DNA of 64,000 nucleotides from Pseudomonas fluorescens HK44 (GCF_000217955.3 NZ_AFOY02000004.1:496001-560000); one strand, 5' to 3'; shown: positions 37,402 to 50,149, counted from the first letter of the stretch. Notes: a model not told the origin generated them from the letters alone. Translations and numbers: made by a program.

Positions 37402-38355
37402 TTATTCGGTTTTGCTTTCAGCCTGCAAATGATCGGCGCCGGGGCTGTGAGACAAGCTGTACACATACGCGGCCAGCAGTTGCACCTTGTCGTTGCCGAG
37501 CAGTTCGTGCTGCGCCGGCATCTGACCCTGGCGACCATGGCGGATGGTCTGTTGCAGCTGCGTCAGGCTGGTGCCGTAGATGAAGCCTGTCGGTTGCGTC
37601 AGATTGGGTGCCCCCATCAGTTCCGTGCCCTGACCTTTTGCACCGTGACACGCTACGCAAGTGGTGCTGAACGTTTGCTGTCCGGCTTGCAGGTCGACGC
37701 CGCTGTCGGCTGGCAGCGGCAGGCCGGCGAGCTCGTGACGTACATACGCTGCGACGTTTTTCACCCCGGTCTCGCCCAGTACTTCACCCCAGGCCGGCAT
37801 GGCCGCCATGCGTCCGCCCATGATCGTGGTCTTGATGGTTTCGGCACTGCCGCCCCAACGCCAGATGTCGTCGGTGAGGTTGGGGAAACCAAACGCGCCC
37901 TTGGCATCCGAGCCGTGGCAGACCGCGCAGTTGGAGGCAAACAGGCGTCCGCCCATTTTCAGCGCTTGTGGGTCTTTGGCGACTTCTTCCCCGGGCATGG
38001 CCGCGAATTTGGCGAAGATTGGCCCGAATTTGGCGTCGGCCTTGGCCATTTCCTTTTCCCATTCGTGGGCGCCGGTCCAGCCTTCCTCGTAACCCGGCAG
38101 AATGCCTTTCCAGTTGCCCAGGCCCGGATAGAGGATCAGGTAACCGACGGCAAACACCAGGGTCCCAGCGAACAGCATGAACCACCACTGCGGCAACGGA
38201 TTGTCGTACTCCTCGATGCCGTCGAAGCTGTGGCCCATGGTCTGGTCGACGCTGCCCTTGGTTTCGCCCTTGCGGGTGCCGATCAGTAGCCACGTCAGGC
38301 CGATCAGGCTGCCAATGGTCAGTACGCAGATCCACGTACTCCAAAAGGTCGTCAT
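37402..38355 (-). CDS. ccoP2: cbb3 oxidase dihaem subunit CcoP2
   Basis: Second copy of CcoP, 317 residues. Same layout as CcoP1: N-terminal helix, [20 protein letters not shown], second helix, and two haem c sites [11 protein letters not shown] and [11 protein letters not shown] with Met ligands in AAMPAWGE and [11 protein letters not shown]. Between LPGY and GWTG, CcoP2 lacks about 13 residues present in CcoP1 ([13 protein letters not shown] region), so the linker before the first haem domain is shorter. It overlaps ccoQ2 by 4 bp. No strong terminator was seen downstream. Confidence 0.95.
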   Translation of the reverse strand: MTTFWSTWICVLTIGSLIGLTWLLIGTRKGETKGSVDQTMGHSFDGIEEYDNPLPQWWFMLFAGTLVFAVGYLILYPGLGNWKGILPGYEEGWTGAHEWEKEMAKADAKFGPIFAKFAAMPGEEVAKDPQALKMGGRLFASNCAVCHGSDAKGAFGFPNLTDDIWRWGGSAETIKTTIMGGRMAAMPAWGEVLGETGVKNVAAYVRHELAGLPLPADSGVDLQAGQQTFSTTCVACHGAKGQGTELMGAPNLTQPTGFIYGTSLTQLQQTIRHGRQGQMPAQHELLGNDKVQLLAAYVYSLSHSPGADHLQAESKTE

Positions 38356-38573
38356 GGCTGGGTACTCCTTGTTGTTGCCGTCGCTTGGCTATGGGTGTCG
38401 TCGGGTTGCGGTTCATCGGCAAAGGGCAGCAAGCGCGCCTCGGCGAATTCCGGGCCGCGTTTGCTGTTGAACACCCACAGTGTCAGGCCGACAAAGGCTA
38501 TGAAGACGACGACGGTGCCCAGGCCGCGGATCATTCCGGTACTCATTTCGCTCTCTATAAAAGACATGGGCAT
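38352..38573 (-). CDS. ccoQ2: cbb3 oxidase small subunit CcoQ2
   Basis: A single-helix subunit of up to 73 residues: [20 protein letters not shown], then [20 protein letters not shown] and a Thr/Gln-rich tail. The ATG at 38573 has a good GAGGTGA site just after the ccoO2 stop; an ATG at 38546 (MSTGMIRG), after AGAGAG, would match CcoQ1 length better. Either is possible. Confidence 0.87.
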   Translation of the reverse strand: MPMSFIESEMSTGMIRGLGTVVVFIAFVGLTLWVFNSKRGPEFAEARLLPFADEPQPDDTHSQATATTRSTQP

Positions 38574-38576
38574 GGC

Positions 38577-39185
38577 TCACCTCTTGCTCTTGATTGCAGT
38601 GCCGAGCACTTGCAGATAGGCGACCAGCGCATCCATTTCGGTCTTGCCCTTGAGCGTTTCGACGCTGCCTGCAATGTCTTCGTCGGTGTACGGAACGCCG
38701 AGGGTGCGCATGGTCCGCAACTTGGTTTCGGTGTGGCTGCTGTCCAGCGCGTTGGCCACCAACCATGGGTAGGCGGGCATCTTCGACTCCGGCACCACGT
38801 TGCGCGGGTTGTACAAGTGCGCGCGGTGCCAGTCTTCCGAGTAGCGACCGCCGACCCGGGCCAGGTCCGGGCCGGTGCGCTTGGAGCCCCACAGGAACGG
38901 GTGATCCCAGACGCTTTCACCGGCCACCGAGTAGTGGCCGTAGCGCTCGGTCTCGGCGCGGAACGGACGAATCATCTGTGAGTGGCAACCGACGCAGCCT
39001 TCGCGGATGTAGATGTCGCGACCTTCGAGCTGCAGTGCGGTGTATGGCTTCATGCCTTCGACCGGCTTGTTGGTGACGTCCTGGAAGAACAGCGGGACGA
39101 TCTGGGTCAGACCGCCGATGCTCACCGCGAAGACCATCAGCAGCAACAGCAGGCCGACGTTTTTCTCAATCGTTTCGTGTTTCAT
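38577..39185 (-). CDS. ccoO2: cbb3 oxidase monohaem subunit CcoO2
   Basis: Second copy of CcoO, 202 residues, very close to CcoO1. It has the N-terminal helix ([20 protein letters not shown]), [20 protein letters not shown] and the Met ligand in [12 protein letters not shown]. The start was placed at ATG 39185 (MKHETIEKN), equal to CcoO1; the open frame running back into ccoN2 is not used. There is a 10-bp gap to ccoN2. Confidence 0.95.
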   Translation of the reverse strand: MKHETIEKNVGLLLLLMVFAVSIGGLTQIVPLFFQDVTNKPVEGMKPYTALQLEGRDIYIREGCVGCHSQMIRPFRAETERYGHYSVAGESVWDHPFLWGSKRTGPDLARVGGRYSEDWHRAHLYNPRNVVPESKMPAYPWLVANALDSSHTETKLRTMRTLGVPYTDEDIAGSVETLKGKTEMDALVAYLQVLGTAIKSKR

Positions 39186-39195
39186 GGCGGACTCC

Positions 39196-40620
39196 TCAGG
39201 CCATCTGCGCCGCGGCGGCGACTTCGGCTGGCTGTGCGGCACGCACGGTGCGCCAGGTGTTGTAAGCCATCAGCAGCATGCCGCTGAAGAAGATCGCGCC
39301 GCCCACCAGCCGCACGATGTAGCCTGGGTGGCTGGCCACCAGGGTTTCGACGAAGGAGTAGGTCAGCGTGCCGTCTTCATTGACCGCGCGCCACATCAGG
39401 CCCTGGGCGATGCCGTTGACCCACATCGAGGCGATGTAGAGCACGGTGCCGATGGTGGCGAGCCAGAAATGCGCGTTGATCAGGCCGAGGCTGTACATCT
39501 GCGTGCGGCCGAAGATTTTCGGGATCATGTGGTACAGCGCGCCGATCGAGATCATCGCCACCCAGCCGAGTGCGCCGGCGTGTACGTGGCCGATGGTCCA
39601 GTCGGTGTAGTGGGAGAGGGCGTTGACCGTTTTGATCGCCATCATCGGCCCTTCGAAGGTCGACATGCCGTAGAACGCCAGCGACACGACCAGAAAGCGC
39701 AGGATCGGGTCGCTGCGTAACTTATGCCAGGCGCCCGAGAGCGTCATCATGCCGTTGATCATCCCGCCCCAGCTCGGTGCCAGCAGGATCAGCGACATCA
39801 CCATGCCCAGCGACTGCGCCCAGTCCGGCAGGGCGGTGTAGTGCAGGTGGTGCGGGCCGGCCCAGATGTACAGGGTGATCAGTGCCCAGAAGTGCACGAT
39901 CGACAGGCGATACGAATACACCGGGCGTTCAGCCTGTTTCGGCACGAAGTAATACATCATCCCGAGGAAGCCTGCGGTGAGGAAAAAACCTACCGCGTTG
40001 TGCCCGTACCACCACTGCACCATGGCATCCGTCGCACCGCCGTAGGCCGAGTAGGACTTGGCCCAGCTCACCGGCAGGGAGGCGTGGTTGACGATATGCA
40101 GGATGGCCACGGTGATGATGAACGCACCGAAGAACCAGTTACCGACGTAGATGTGCTTGGTCTTGCGCTTCATCACCGTGCCGAAGAAAACGACGCCGTA
40201 GGCGACCCAGACGATGGCGATCAAAATGGCGATCGGCCATTCCAGCTCGGCGTATTCCTTGGAAGTGGTGTAGCCCAGCGGCAGGCTGATGGCGGTCAGG
40301 ACAATGACCAACTGCCAGCCCCAGAAGCAGAATGCGGCGATTTTCGGCGCGAACAGCTGCGTCTGGCAGGTACGTTGCACCGAATAGAAGGAGCTGGCGA
40401 ACAGGGCGCAGCCGCCGAACGCGAAGATCACCGCGTTGGTGTGCAGCGGGCGCAAACGGCCGAAGCTGGTCCAGGGCAAATTGAAGTTGAGTTCGGGCCA
40501 GACCAATTGAGCCGCGAGAAAAACCCCGAGCCCCATGCCGACGATGCCCCACACCACCGTCATAATGGCGAATTGGCGGACCACCTTGTAGTTATAGGCG
40601 GTACTTAAAGAAGTGTTCAT
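39196..40620 (-). CDS. ccoN2: cbb3 oxidase catalytic subunit CcoN2
   Basis: Second haem-copper catalytic subunit, 474 residues, close to CcoN1 throughout ([56 protein letters not shown]). ATG at 40620 follows GGGGAACC and gives [12 protein letters not shown]. In P. aeruginosa the second copy is the strongly Anr-induced one. Here a near-perfect Anr site lies 124 bp upstream, inside the divergent hydrolase gene, while copy 1 has only a weak site. Confidence 0.96.
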   Translation of the reverse strand: MNTSLSTAYNYKVVRQFAIMTVVWGIVGMGLGVFLAAQLVWPELNFNLPWTSFGRLRPLHTNAVIFAFGGCALFASSFYSVQRTCQTQLFAPKIAAFCFWGWQLVIVLTAISLPLGYTTSKEYAELEWPIAILIAIVWVAYGVVFFGTVMKRKTKHIYVGNWFFGAFIITVAILHIVNHASLPVSWAKSYSAYGGATDAMVQWWYGHNAVGFFLTAGFLGMMYYFVPKQAERPVYSYRLSIVHFWALITLYIWAGPHHLHYTALPDWAQSLGMVMSLILLAPSWGGMINGMMTLSGAWHKLRSDPILRFLVVSLAFYGMSTFEGPMMAIKTVNALSHYTDWTIGHVHAGALGWVAMISIGALYHMIPKIFGRTQMYSLGLINAHFWLATIGTVLYIASMWVNGIAQGLMWRAVNEDGTLTYSFVETLVASHPGYIVRLVGGAIFFSGMLLMAYNTWRTVRAAQPAEVAAAAQMA

Positions 40621-40718
40621 GGTTCCCCATCCACGGTTCAGCCGAAGTGAAAGCATCCGCGCTAGGCGATGACGCTCCCTTCGCCTGGAGTTATAGGCAG
40701 ATTAAAAGCGAGGCAAGC

Positions 40719-41396
40719 ATGGACAAACAGCACAAGGCCAGTATTGACGGGGATCAATGGGCGCAGTGCGTGCAGGATCGCGGATGGCTGTGGGATGCCG
40801 CTGTCGCGCCGGCATCGGCGACATTGATCCTGGCTCATGGCGCAGGTGCGCCCATGGACAGCGACTGGATGAACGACATGGCTGCACGCCTTGCCGATCA
40901 AGGCGTCAACGTACTGCGCTTCGAGTTTCCCTACATGGCGCAACGACGTGTCGATGGCGGTAAGCGGCCACCGAATCCGGCACCGAAACTGTTGGAGTGC
41001 TGGCGTGAGGTCTATGCGGTGGTGCGACGCCATGTCACTGGGCGTCTGGCCATCGGCGGCAAGTCCATGGGCGGGCGCATGGCCAGTTTGCTGGCCGATG
41101 AGTTGGGCGCGGATGCGCTGGTGTGTCTGGGGTATCCGTTTTACGCGGTAGGCAAACCCGAGAAGCCGCGAGTCGAGCATCTGGCCGGGCTCAAGACACC
41201 GACGTTGATTGTGCAGGGTGAGCGGGATGCGTTGGGGGATCGTGAGGCGGTCGAGGGTTACGTGCTGTCGCCGAGTATCGAGGTGTTTTGGCTAGCGGCT
41301 GGCGATCATGATTTGAAGCCGTTGAAGGCGTCCGGGTTTACTCATGAGCAGCATTTGGCGGCTGCGGCGCAGAAGGTTGCTGAGTTACTTCTCTGA
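40719..41396 (+). CDS. Alpha/beta-hydrolase of the Tex30/KANL3-like family
   Basis: The 225-residue protein has the oxyanion-side motif LILAHGAGAPMDSDWM (residues 36-51), the nucleophile Ser116 in GGKSMGGRMASLLA, and a late acid/His pair in VQGERDALGDR and LAAGDHDLKPLK, the pattern of small dienelactone-hydrolase-like enzymes. Substrate unknown. It is transcribed divergently from ccoN2 with only 98 bp between start codons. Codons 9-13 contain a near-perfect Anr site that points to ccoN2. The ATG at 40719 was chosen because the frame upstream has no similarity; a later start would lose the conserved N-terminus. Confidence 0.85.
   Translation: MDKQHKASIDGDQWAQCVQDRGWLWDAAVAPASATLILAHGAGAPMDSDWMNDMAARLADQGVNVLRFEFPYMAQRRVDGGKRPPNPAPKLLECWREVYAVVRRHVTGRLAIGGKSMGGRMASLLADELGADALVCLGYPFYAVGKPEKPRVEHLAGLKTPTLIVQGERDALGDREAVEGYVLSPSIEVFWLAAGDHDLKPLKASGFTHEQHLAAAAQKVAELLL
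40744..40757. promoter_or_regulatory. Anr box inside the hydrolase coding sequence, upstream of ccoN2
   Basis: TTGACGGGGATCAA, 13 of 14 fitting TTGAT-N4-ATCAA, lies 124 bp before the ccoN2 start codon and within codons 9-13 of the divergent hydrolase gene. A TATAAC on the minus strand (40690-40695) could be the matching -10 element. Confidence 0.7.
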
Positions 41397-41416
41397 TAAT
41401 GATGGTGGCAGTTGCG

Positions 41417-41502
41417 GCCTCATCGCGAGCAGGCTCGCTCCCACAATGGATTGTGGTGATGCACAAATCCCTGTGGGAGCGAGCCTGCTCGCGATGAGGG
41501 CC
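41417..41502. repeat. REPIN, family 1
   Basis: Inverted units GCGAGCAGGCTCGCTCCCAC and GTGGGAGCGAGCCTGCTCGC, followed by GATGAGGGC, enclose about 27 bp between the hydrolase and aer. Confidence 0.92.
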
Positions 41503-41533
41503 TGAGAGACGACATCAGTTTCAAACTGGCAAT

Positions 41534-41567
41534 AAAAAACCCGGAAGCATCACCTCCCGGGTTTTTG
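41534..41567. terminator. Terminator between hydrolase and aer
   Basis: Arms AAAAACCCGG and CCGGGTTTTT around a loop of about 13 nt. It has T-runs in both directions and can end both converging genes. Confidence 0.8.
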
Positions 41568-41583
41568 TATTTGCCAGCAACGA

Positions 41584-43149
41584 TCAGCGGTTAAACCGCT
41601 CCACCAACGAGTACTGGGTACTCGCTGTACGCGTCAGCTCTTCACTCAGCAGCGCCGAGTTCTGTGCCTGTTCCGAGGTCTGGTCAGCCAGTTGCGCAAT
41701 GGTGCTGATGTTGCGGCTGATCTCTTCGGCTACCGCACTTTGCTCTTCGGTCGCAGCAGCGATTTGCGTGGTCATGTCGGTGATGTTGGCCACTGCTTCG
41801 CTGATACCCACCAGTGCCTGGTCGGCTTCCAGAACCCGCGCCACGCCTTCTTCAGCCTGACGGTGACCCGCTTCCATGGTTTGCACCGCGGTGCCGGCGG
41901 TCTGCTGGAGCTTGGCGATCAGGGCGTGGATCTGCCCGGTCGATTCACTGGTGCGTTGCGCCAGTTGCCTTACTTCGTCGGCAACCACCGCAAAGCCACG
42001 ACCCATCTCGCCGGCACGAGCCGCTTCGATGGCCGCGTTCAAGGCCAGCAGGTTGGTCTGGTCGGCGATGCCTTTGATCACGTCGACCACGCCGCCGATT
42101 TCGTCGCTGTCCTTGGCCAGTTGGGTCACGGTCAGACCGGTTTCGCCGACCACCACCGACAGGCGCTGGATCGCATCACGGGTTTCACCGGCGATGTCAC
42201 GACCACGACCGGTCAGGCGATTGGCTTCCTGGGTAGCGTCAGCGGTGCGTTGCACGTGGCTGGCGACTTCCTGGGTGGTGGCGGCCATCTGGTTGACGGC
42301 GGTCGCCACTTGTTCAGTCTCGACGCGCTGGCGTTCCAGGCCCGTCGAGCTTTTGTGCGCCAGGGTGTCGGACTGTCGAGCTTGCTCGGTCAGGTGCTCG
42401 GCGGTGTCTTGCAGGCGAGTCAGGCAGGTTTTCAGACGGGCTTCCTGGCTGAGGATCGACATTTCCAGGCGCGCTTGAGCGCCGCGGCTGTCGGTGTACA
42501 TCTGCGCAATCAGCGGGTCGGACGTGGTCTGCTCGGCCAGGCGCAGCAAGCGCTTGAGGCCACGCTGTTGCCAGCTTAAACCCAGCAGGCCGAGCGGCAC
42601 GGACAATCCGGCGGCCAGCGCAAAACCCCACTGCGAGTTAAGCGTGGCGCCGATCATGAAGCTCATCTGGCTGATCAGAATGAACGGTAACCAGTCCTGT
42701 AGCACCGGCAGCCACTTGTCTGTCTGGGGAATAGCCGACTTGCCCTGATTGATACGTTGGTAGAGCGCTTCGGCGCGGCGGATCTGTTCGGCGGTGGGCT
42801 TGACCCGCACCGACTCGTAGCCGACCACCTGATTGCCGTCGAACACTGGTGTGACATAGGCGTTAACCCAGTAGTGGTCACCGGTCTTGCAGCGATTCTT
42901 GACAATGCCCATCCATGGCAAGCCTTGTTTCAATGTGCTCCACATGTGCGCGAAGACCGCAGACGGAACGTCGGGGTGACGGACCAGGTTGTGCGGTGCA
43001 CGGATCAGTTCCTCACGAGAAAACCCGCTGATTTCGACGAAGGCGTCGTTGCAGTAGGTGATCACGCCTTTGGCATCGGTCGTTGAGATCAACCGTTGCT
43101 GAGCCGGGAAGGTCCGTTCGCGTTGTGTAATGGGCTGGTTATTACGCAT
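41584..43149 (-). CDS. aer: Aerotaxis receptor Aer
   Basis: Aer senses redox/oxygen through FAD in a PAS domain and steers swimming. The 521 residues have an N-terminal PAS domain (about 10-110; [51 protein letters not shown]), membrane helices around 155-195 with little periplasmic loop, and a methyl-accepting signalling domain with the hairpin tip [20 protein letters not shown] and [16 protein letters not shown]. It lies beside the cbb3 operons as in other Pseudomonas. The ATG at 43149 gives [12 protein letters not shown] perfect 7-bp inverted repeat (ATTGAAA-N5-TTTCAAT) lies 54-72 bp upstream. Confidence 0.93.
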   Translation of the reverse strand: MRNNQPITQRERTFPAQQRLISTTDAKGVITYCNDAFVEISGFSREELIRAPHNLVRHPDVPSAVFAHMWSTLKQGLPWMGIVKNRCKTGDHYWVNAYVTPVFDGNQVVGYESVRVKPTAEQIRRAEALYQRINQGKSAIPQTDKWLPVLQDWLPFILISQMSFMIGATLNSQWGFALAAGLSVPLGLLGLSWQQRGLKRLLRLAEQTTSDPLIAQMYTDSRGAQARLEMSILSQEARLKTCLTRLQDTAEHLTEQARQSDTLAHKSSTGLERQRVETEQVATAVNQMAATTQEVASHVQRTADATQEANRLTGRGRDIAGETRDAIQRLSVVVGETGLTVTQLAKDSDEIGGVVDVIKGIADQTNLLALNAAIEAARAGEMGRGFAVVADEVRQLAQRTSESTGQIHALIAKLQQTAGTAVQTMEAGHRQAEEGVARVLEADQALVGISEAVANITDMTTQIAAATEEQSAVAEEISRNISTIAQLADQTSEQAQNSALLSEELTRTASTQYSLVERFNR

Positions 43150-43250
43150 GGTTATTATCAATCCGCAAGGCTTTGAGAGGGTATCGGCAGTGCCAGGAAT
43201 AAATTGAAATTATTTTTCAATATTCAGCGCTGGCGCACATTCGTTGATCT

Positions 43251-44042
43251 TCAACCCGCCAGCATCGGGTAAGTAAAAAGACCAAAGTGCAGCAGATTCA
43301 AACCAAAGTGCGTGGCGATGGCGGCCCCCAGCCCACCGAAACGGTACGCCAGCCCGTAACCGACTCCGGCAAGGCTCGCCAGCAGCACCCATTGCCAGCC
43401 AGCGCCGAGGTGTGCCAGACCGAACAACAACGTGGCGCCAAGCAGGGCGAGGTGTTCGCCGTAGCGCAGGTGTTGCAGACAGCGACTCAAGCCGCCCTGA
43501 ATGTAACCGCGAAACAGCGCCTCCTCGACCAGCGTCACCAGCAGCAGGTTGTTCAGTACCCAGAGCCAGCCTTGATCGGGCCACTTCGGCGCCCAACTGA
43601 TCATGCCCAGCAGCAGCGCGCCACCAAGAGCGGTCAGCACGCTAAAGGTCAGTGCCGCGGCGGTGGCGCAAAGTGAGAGGCGCAGGGAGCGGCGTCTGAC
43701 AATCCACGGGCACATCAGCAACAGCCAGAAGCCAATCAGTGGTTTGTCCAGATTCAGGTACATGGAAAACGGCATGGCATCAGCGCTGAAGCGTTCCGGG
43801 CCGATACCGCGACCGTTGTAGAAACCGGGAAGCCAGTGCATTGCCAGCGCTACCGCCAGGAAAACGAACAGGCCGTGACCCAGGACGCGGCCGACCTCGA
43901 TCTGTGGTTGGCGAACGGCAAAACCGGCAAACACTAACAACCCGACGGAAATGGCCGCCAGCCAGCCGAGTTGGCTGAAGATCAGGGCCAGTGCGTAGCC
44001 GATGGAGAGGAGTGCCAGGTAGAGCCATGGCAGAGCAATCAT
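43251..44042 (-). CDS. CPBP-family intramembrane glutamic endopeptidase
   Basis: The 263-residue protein is a multi-helix membrane protein (about 7-8 segments) with the CPBP/CAAX-protease motifs: EE-xxx-R at residues 173-178 in LVEEALFRGYIQ, the FGLAHLG His motif and ATHFGLNLLHF at the end. In bacteria members process small peptides or protect against them; eukaryotic members cleave CAAX proteins. Substrate here is unknown. It lies between aer and acnA on the same strand. Confidence 0.88.
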   Translation of the reverse strand: MIALPWLYLALLSIGYALALIFSQLGWLAAISVGLLVFAGFAVRQPQIEVGRVLGHGLFVFLAVALAMHWLPGFYNGRGIGPERFSADAMPFSMYLNLDKPLIGFWLLLMCPWIVRRRSLRLSLCATAAALTFSVLTALGGALLLGMISWAPKWPDQGWLWVLNNLLLVTLVEEALFRGYIQGGLSRCLQHLRYGEHLALLGATLLFGLAHLGAGWQWVLLASLAGVGYGLAYRFGGLGAAIATHFGLNLLHFGLFTYPMLAG

Positions 44043-44127
44043 GTGAAGTCCTTGTTTCCGGGATTTTGCAGTGTGACGTGATCCACTGTGGGAGCGGTGC
44101 GATTAAAGGGACGTTCTCAAAGCAAAC

Positions 44128-44156
44128 AAAAACACCGCCCAAAGGCGGTGTTTTTG
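44128..44156. terminator. Terminator after acnA
   Basis: Hairpin AAAAACACCGCC-CAAA-GGCGGTGTTTTT just downstream of the acnA stop on the minus strand. It also has a T-run on the plus strand. Confidence 0.9.
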
Positions 44157-44167
44157 TCAGTGCGACA

Positions 44168-46918
<2,751 letters not shown>

Positions 46919-47140
46919 TGAAATGACTCCTTTTGGTCCGCACGGCTACGGACTGGCGGGACAGACAGAGTTCTTAACCTAGCCCTGTTTGGACATTAAG
47001 GCTAATAACCGGACGCTATGGACAAGTCCGGCGTTGCGAACTCGGCTATCATGCGCCGGTTTTCGTGACAGGCTTTGCTTCAACGCAAGTCTGGGCATCG
47101 CGCAGTGGTTGAATGTCTCGCCATCTGCCCAGGAGTAATA

Positions 47141-48214
47141 ATGAACACCCTCTTTATGCATTGCCGACCGGGCTTCGAAGGCGAAGTCTGTTCCGAGATT
47201 TCCGAACACGCCGCGCGGCTGAACGTGGCCGGTTATGCCAAGGCCAAAGCCGCCAGCGCCTGCGCCGAGTTTGTCTGCACCGAAGAAGACGGCGCCGAGC
47301 GCCTGATGCGCGGGCAGCGTTTCGCCGAGCTGATTTTTCCGCGCCAATGGGCGCGCGGTATTTTCATCGATCTGCCGGAAACCGACCGCATCAGCGTGAT
47401 CCTCGCCCATCTGGCGAGCTTCCCGACGTGCGGCAGCCTGTGGCTGGAAGTGGTCGATACCAACGACGGCAAAGAGCTGTCGAACTTCTGCAAGAAATTC
47501 GAAGGCCCGCTGCGCAAGGCGCTGACCGGGGCCGGCAAGCTGGTGGACGACGCCAGCAAGCCGCGTTTGCTGCTGACCTTCAAAAGCGGCCGTGAAGTGT
47601 TCGTCGGCCTGGCCGAGGCCAACAACTCGGCGATGTGGCCGATGGGCATTCCGCGCCTGAAGTTCCCGCGTGAAGCGCCCAGCCGTTCGACCCTGAAGCT
47701 GGAAGAGGCATGGCACCACTTCATCCCGCGTGATCAGTGGGATGAACGTCTGCACAGCGACATGACCGGCGTCGACCTCGGCGCCGCACCGGGCGGCTGG
47801 ACCTGGCAACTGGTCAATCGCGGCATGCTGGTGACGGCTATCGATAACGGCCCGATGGCTGAAAGCCTGATGGACACCGGGCTGGTTCAGCACTTGATGG
47901 CGGACGGTTTTACCTTCAAGCCCAGGCAACCGGTGGACTGGATGGTCTGCGACATCGTCGAGAAGCCGGCGCGCAACGCGGCGATGCTGGAAGAGTGGAT
48001 TGGCGAGGGGCATTGCCGCGAGGCGGTGGTCAACCTGAAGCTGCCGATGAAGCAACGTTATGCCGAAGTTAAGCGCTTGCTTGAGCGCATTGCAGAAGGC
48101 TTCGAGGCGCGTGGCATTCGGGTCGATATCGGCTGCAAACAGCTGTACCACGACCGCGAAGAAGTGACCTGCCATTTGCGCCGGCACGACGTAAAGAAAC
48201 CGAAAACCCGCTGA
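47141..48214 (+). CDS. rlmM: 23S rRNA C2498 ribose 2'-O-methyltransferase RlmM
   Basis: RlmM methylates C2498 of 23S rRNA before ribosome assembly. The 357-residue protein has an N-terminal THUMP-like part (residues 1-170) and a Rossmann methyltransferase domain with the SAM motif VDLGAAPGGW at 211-220, then the DWMVCDIVEKPAR and NLKLPMKQRY segments holding catalytic Asp and Lys. ATG at 47141 follows AGGAGT; the longer open frame is not used. It is divergent from acnA with a 222-bp gap. Confidence 0.95.
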   Translation: MNTLFMHCRPGFEGEVCSEISEHAARLNVAGYAKAKAASACAEFVCTEEDGAERLMRGQRFAELIFPRQWARGIFIDLPETDRISVILAHLASFPTCGSLWLEVVDTNDGKELSNFCKKFEGPLRKALTGAGKLVDDASKPRLLLTFKSGREVFVGLAEANNSAMWPMGIPRLKFPREAPSRSTLKLEEAWHHFIPRDQWDERLHSDMTGVDLGAAPGGWTWQLVNRGMLVTAIDNGPMAESLMDTGLVQHLMADGFTFKPRQPVDWMVCDIVEKPARNAAMLEEWIGEGHCREAVVNLKLPMKQRYAEVKRLLERIAEGFEARGIRVDIGCKQLYHDREEVTCHLRRHDVKKPKTR

Positions 48215-48235
48215 TTTCTATCCGCGGGGGGTTGT

Positions 48236-48367
48236 GTGGCGAGGGAGCTTGCTCCCGCTGGGCTGCGAAGCAGCCCTGAAACCAGCGCCCCAGTAGCAGC
48301 ACGAACACCGGGTGCACAGGTTTTACGACGGCTTCGCCGCCGAGCGGGAGCAAGCTCCCTCACCACA
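48236..48367. repeat. REPIN, family 2
   Basis: Inverted units GTGGCGAGGGAGCTTGCTCC and GGGAGCAAGCTCCCTCACCA about 90 bp apart between rlmM and tusA. Confidence 0.9.
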
Positions 48368-48438
48368 GTTACGCGTTGTACGATCTGTTAAGTGAGCCGA
48401 CATTGCGCGACAATGCTGGCCAGTTTCAGGAGTGGATC

Positions 48439-48690
48439 ATGAGTGAAATGATTAATGCGCCGGTAGACGGCACCCTCGACGCCACCGGCCTCAATTGCCC
48501 GGAGCCGGTAATGATGCTGCACCAGCATATTCGTGACCTGGTGCCTGGCGGTCTGCTCAAGGTGATTGCCACCGACCCGTCGACCCGTCGCGACATTCCC
48601 AAGTTCTGCGTGTTTCTGGACCATGAACTGGTTGGACAGCATGAAGATGCCGGGACTTATCTGTACTGGATTCGCAAGAAGTCCGATTAA
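48439..48690 (+). CDS. tusA: Sulfur carrier protein TusA
   Basis: TusA receives persulfide sulfur from IscS for 2-thiouridine and other uses. The 83-residue protein has the hallmark [15 protein letters not shown] with Cys20 as sulfur carrier and the downstream [23 protein letters not shown] at 48439 follows CAGGAGTG; a second ATG three codons on could be used. It is followed by a strong terminator. Confidence 0.94.
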   Translation: MSEMINAPVDGTLDATGLNCPEPVMMLHQHIRDLVPGGLLKVIATDPSTRRDIPKFCVFLDHELVGQHEDAGTYLYWIRKKSD

Positions 48691-48698
48691 CGGACCCG

Positions 48699-48732
48699 AA
48701 AAAAAGGCCTGCGTTTGCAGGCCTTCTTTTTA
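48699..48732. terminator. Terminator between tusA and the MATE gene
   Basis: Hairpin AAAAAAAGGCCTGC-GTTT-GCAGGCCTTCTTTTT. The T-runs on both strands suit the two converging genes. Confidence 0.9.
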
Positions 48733-48739
48733 CCGTCGC

Positions 48740-50149
48740 TTAACTCACTGCCCGACTGATGCGGATCCGCTTGCGTGCACTGCGCGTCAGGCGGATCGAC
48801 AGCATCAGCGCCGCACAGCTCAGGCCCGCAATCAGACCTTCCCACAGCCCGCTCGGGCCGCTGGCCGGGCCGAACCAGTCGGTCAACCCCAGTACGTACC
48901 CCACCGGCAGGCCGATCCCCCAATAGGCGAACAACGTCAGGATCATCGTCACCCGGGTGTCCTGATAACCGCGCAGGGCGCCGGCACAGATCACTTGGAT
49001 GGCATCGGAAAACTGGTACAGCGCGGCATAGACGATCAGCATCGAGGCAATCTGGATAACGGTCTTGTCGGCGGTGTAAATCGAGGCAATGGGTTCGCGC
49101 ATGAACAGAATCAGGCTCGCCGAGAATGCGGCAAACACCAGTGCCGCGCCCAGGCCGACTTTCGCCGCGAAGCTTGCCTGATACGGGTTGCCGGTCCCCA
49201 GCGCCTGACCCACCCGCACGGTGACCGCCATCCCCAGGGAGTAAGGAATCATGAACAGCAGCGAGCTGATGTTCAGGGCGATCTGGTGTCCGGCCACGAC
49301 AGTCGATCCGAGGCTGCCGATCAGCAGGGCGATGACCGCAAAGATGCTGGACTCGGCAAATACCGCGATACCGATTGGCAGGCCGATGCCGACCAGACGT
49401 TTGATCACCGCCCACTGTGGACGATCGAAACGCACCAGCACACGCGTAGGGGCATAGAAGGGCGCCCAGCGGGTCCAGCCGGCCATGCTCAGCGCCATGA
49501 ACCACATGACGATGCCGCTGGCCCAGCCGCAACCGACGCCGCCGAGGGCCGGCAGGCCGAAATGGCCATAGATCAGCGCGTAGTTCACCGGAATGTTCAG
49601 CAATAGACCGCTCAAGCCAATGACCATGCTTGGTCGGGTGCGACCCATGGCATCGCTGTAGCAGCGCAGTACGTAGTAGAAGGCAATGCCGGGAAAGCCG
49701 AAGGCGATACCGTGCAAGTAGCCCATGCTCGGCTCAATCAACTGCGGGTCGACTTTCATCCAGTGAAGGATCGGCTCGGCGCCAAGCAGCAGGCCACTGC
49801 CCATCAGTCCGACACAGAGTGCCAGCCACAAGGCCTGGCGTGCCAGAGGCGCAATCTCTTCGTGCTGCTTTGCGCCAAAGCGTTGGGCGATCTTGGGGGT
49901 GGTGGCCAGCAGAACCCCGGTCATCAGCAGGTAGATCGGAATCCAGATCGAATTACCCAGTGCGACCGCCGCCAAATCCCGTGGGCTGACCCGGCCGGCC
50001 ATCACCGCATCGACAAAGCCCATGGCAGTGGTTGCCAGTTGCGCGATCATGATCGGCAGCGCCAGGCCAAGCAGGCTTTTAAGCTCCAGGCGAACCCGGG
50101 CCGGGCGGTTGAGGGAAGTAGCGACGAGGCTGTCAGTTACGGAATTCAC
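48740..50149 (-). CDS. MATE-family multidrug efflux transporter
   Basis: A 469-residue inner-membrane exporter with 12 predicted helices in two matching halves, such as LLGLALPIMIAQLATTAMGF with VDAVMAGRVSPRDLAAVALG, and later IGLPIGIAVFAESSIFAVIA with VVAGHQIALNISSLLFMIPY and GMAVTVRVGQALGTGN. NorM/PmpM-type members use H+ or Na+ to expel cations and drugs. The frame stays open far upstream, antisense to pdxB; the GTG at 50149 (VNSVTDSLVA) was chosen from the family length, with ATGs at 50191 and 50200 as alternatives. The ribosome site is weak in each case. Confidence 0.9.
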   Translation of the reverse strand: MNSVTDSLVATSLNRPARVRLELKSLLGLALPIMIAQLATTAMGFVDAVMAGRVSPRDLAAVALGNSIWIPIYLLMTGVLLATTPKIAQRFGAKQHEEIAPLARQALWLALCVGLMGSGLLLGAEPILHWMKVDPQLIEPSMGYLHGIAFGFPGIAFYYVLRCYSDAMGRTRPSMVIGLSGLLLNIPVNYALIYGHFGLPALGGVGCGWASGIVMWFMALSMAGWTRWAPFYAPTRVLVRFDRPQWAVIKRLVGIGLPIGIAVFAESSIFAVIALLIGSLGSTVVAGHQIALNISSLLFMIPYSLGMAVTVRVGQALGTGNPYQASFAAKVGLGAALVFAAFSASLILFMREPIASIYTADKTVIQIASMLIVYAALYQFSDAIQVICAGALRGYQDTRVTMILTLFAYWGIGLPVGYVLGLTDWFGPASGPSGLWEGLIAGLSCAALMLSIRLTRSARKRIRISRAVS

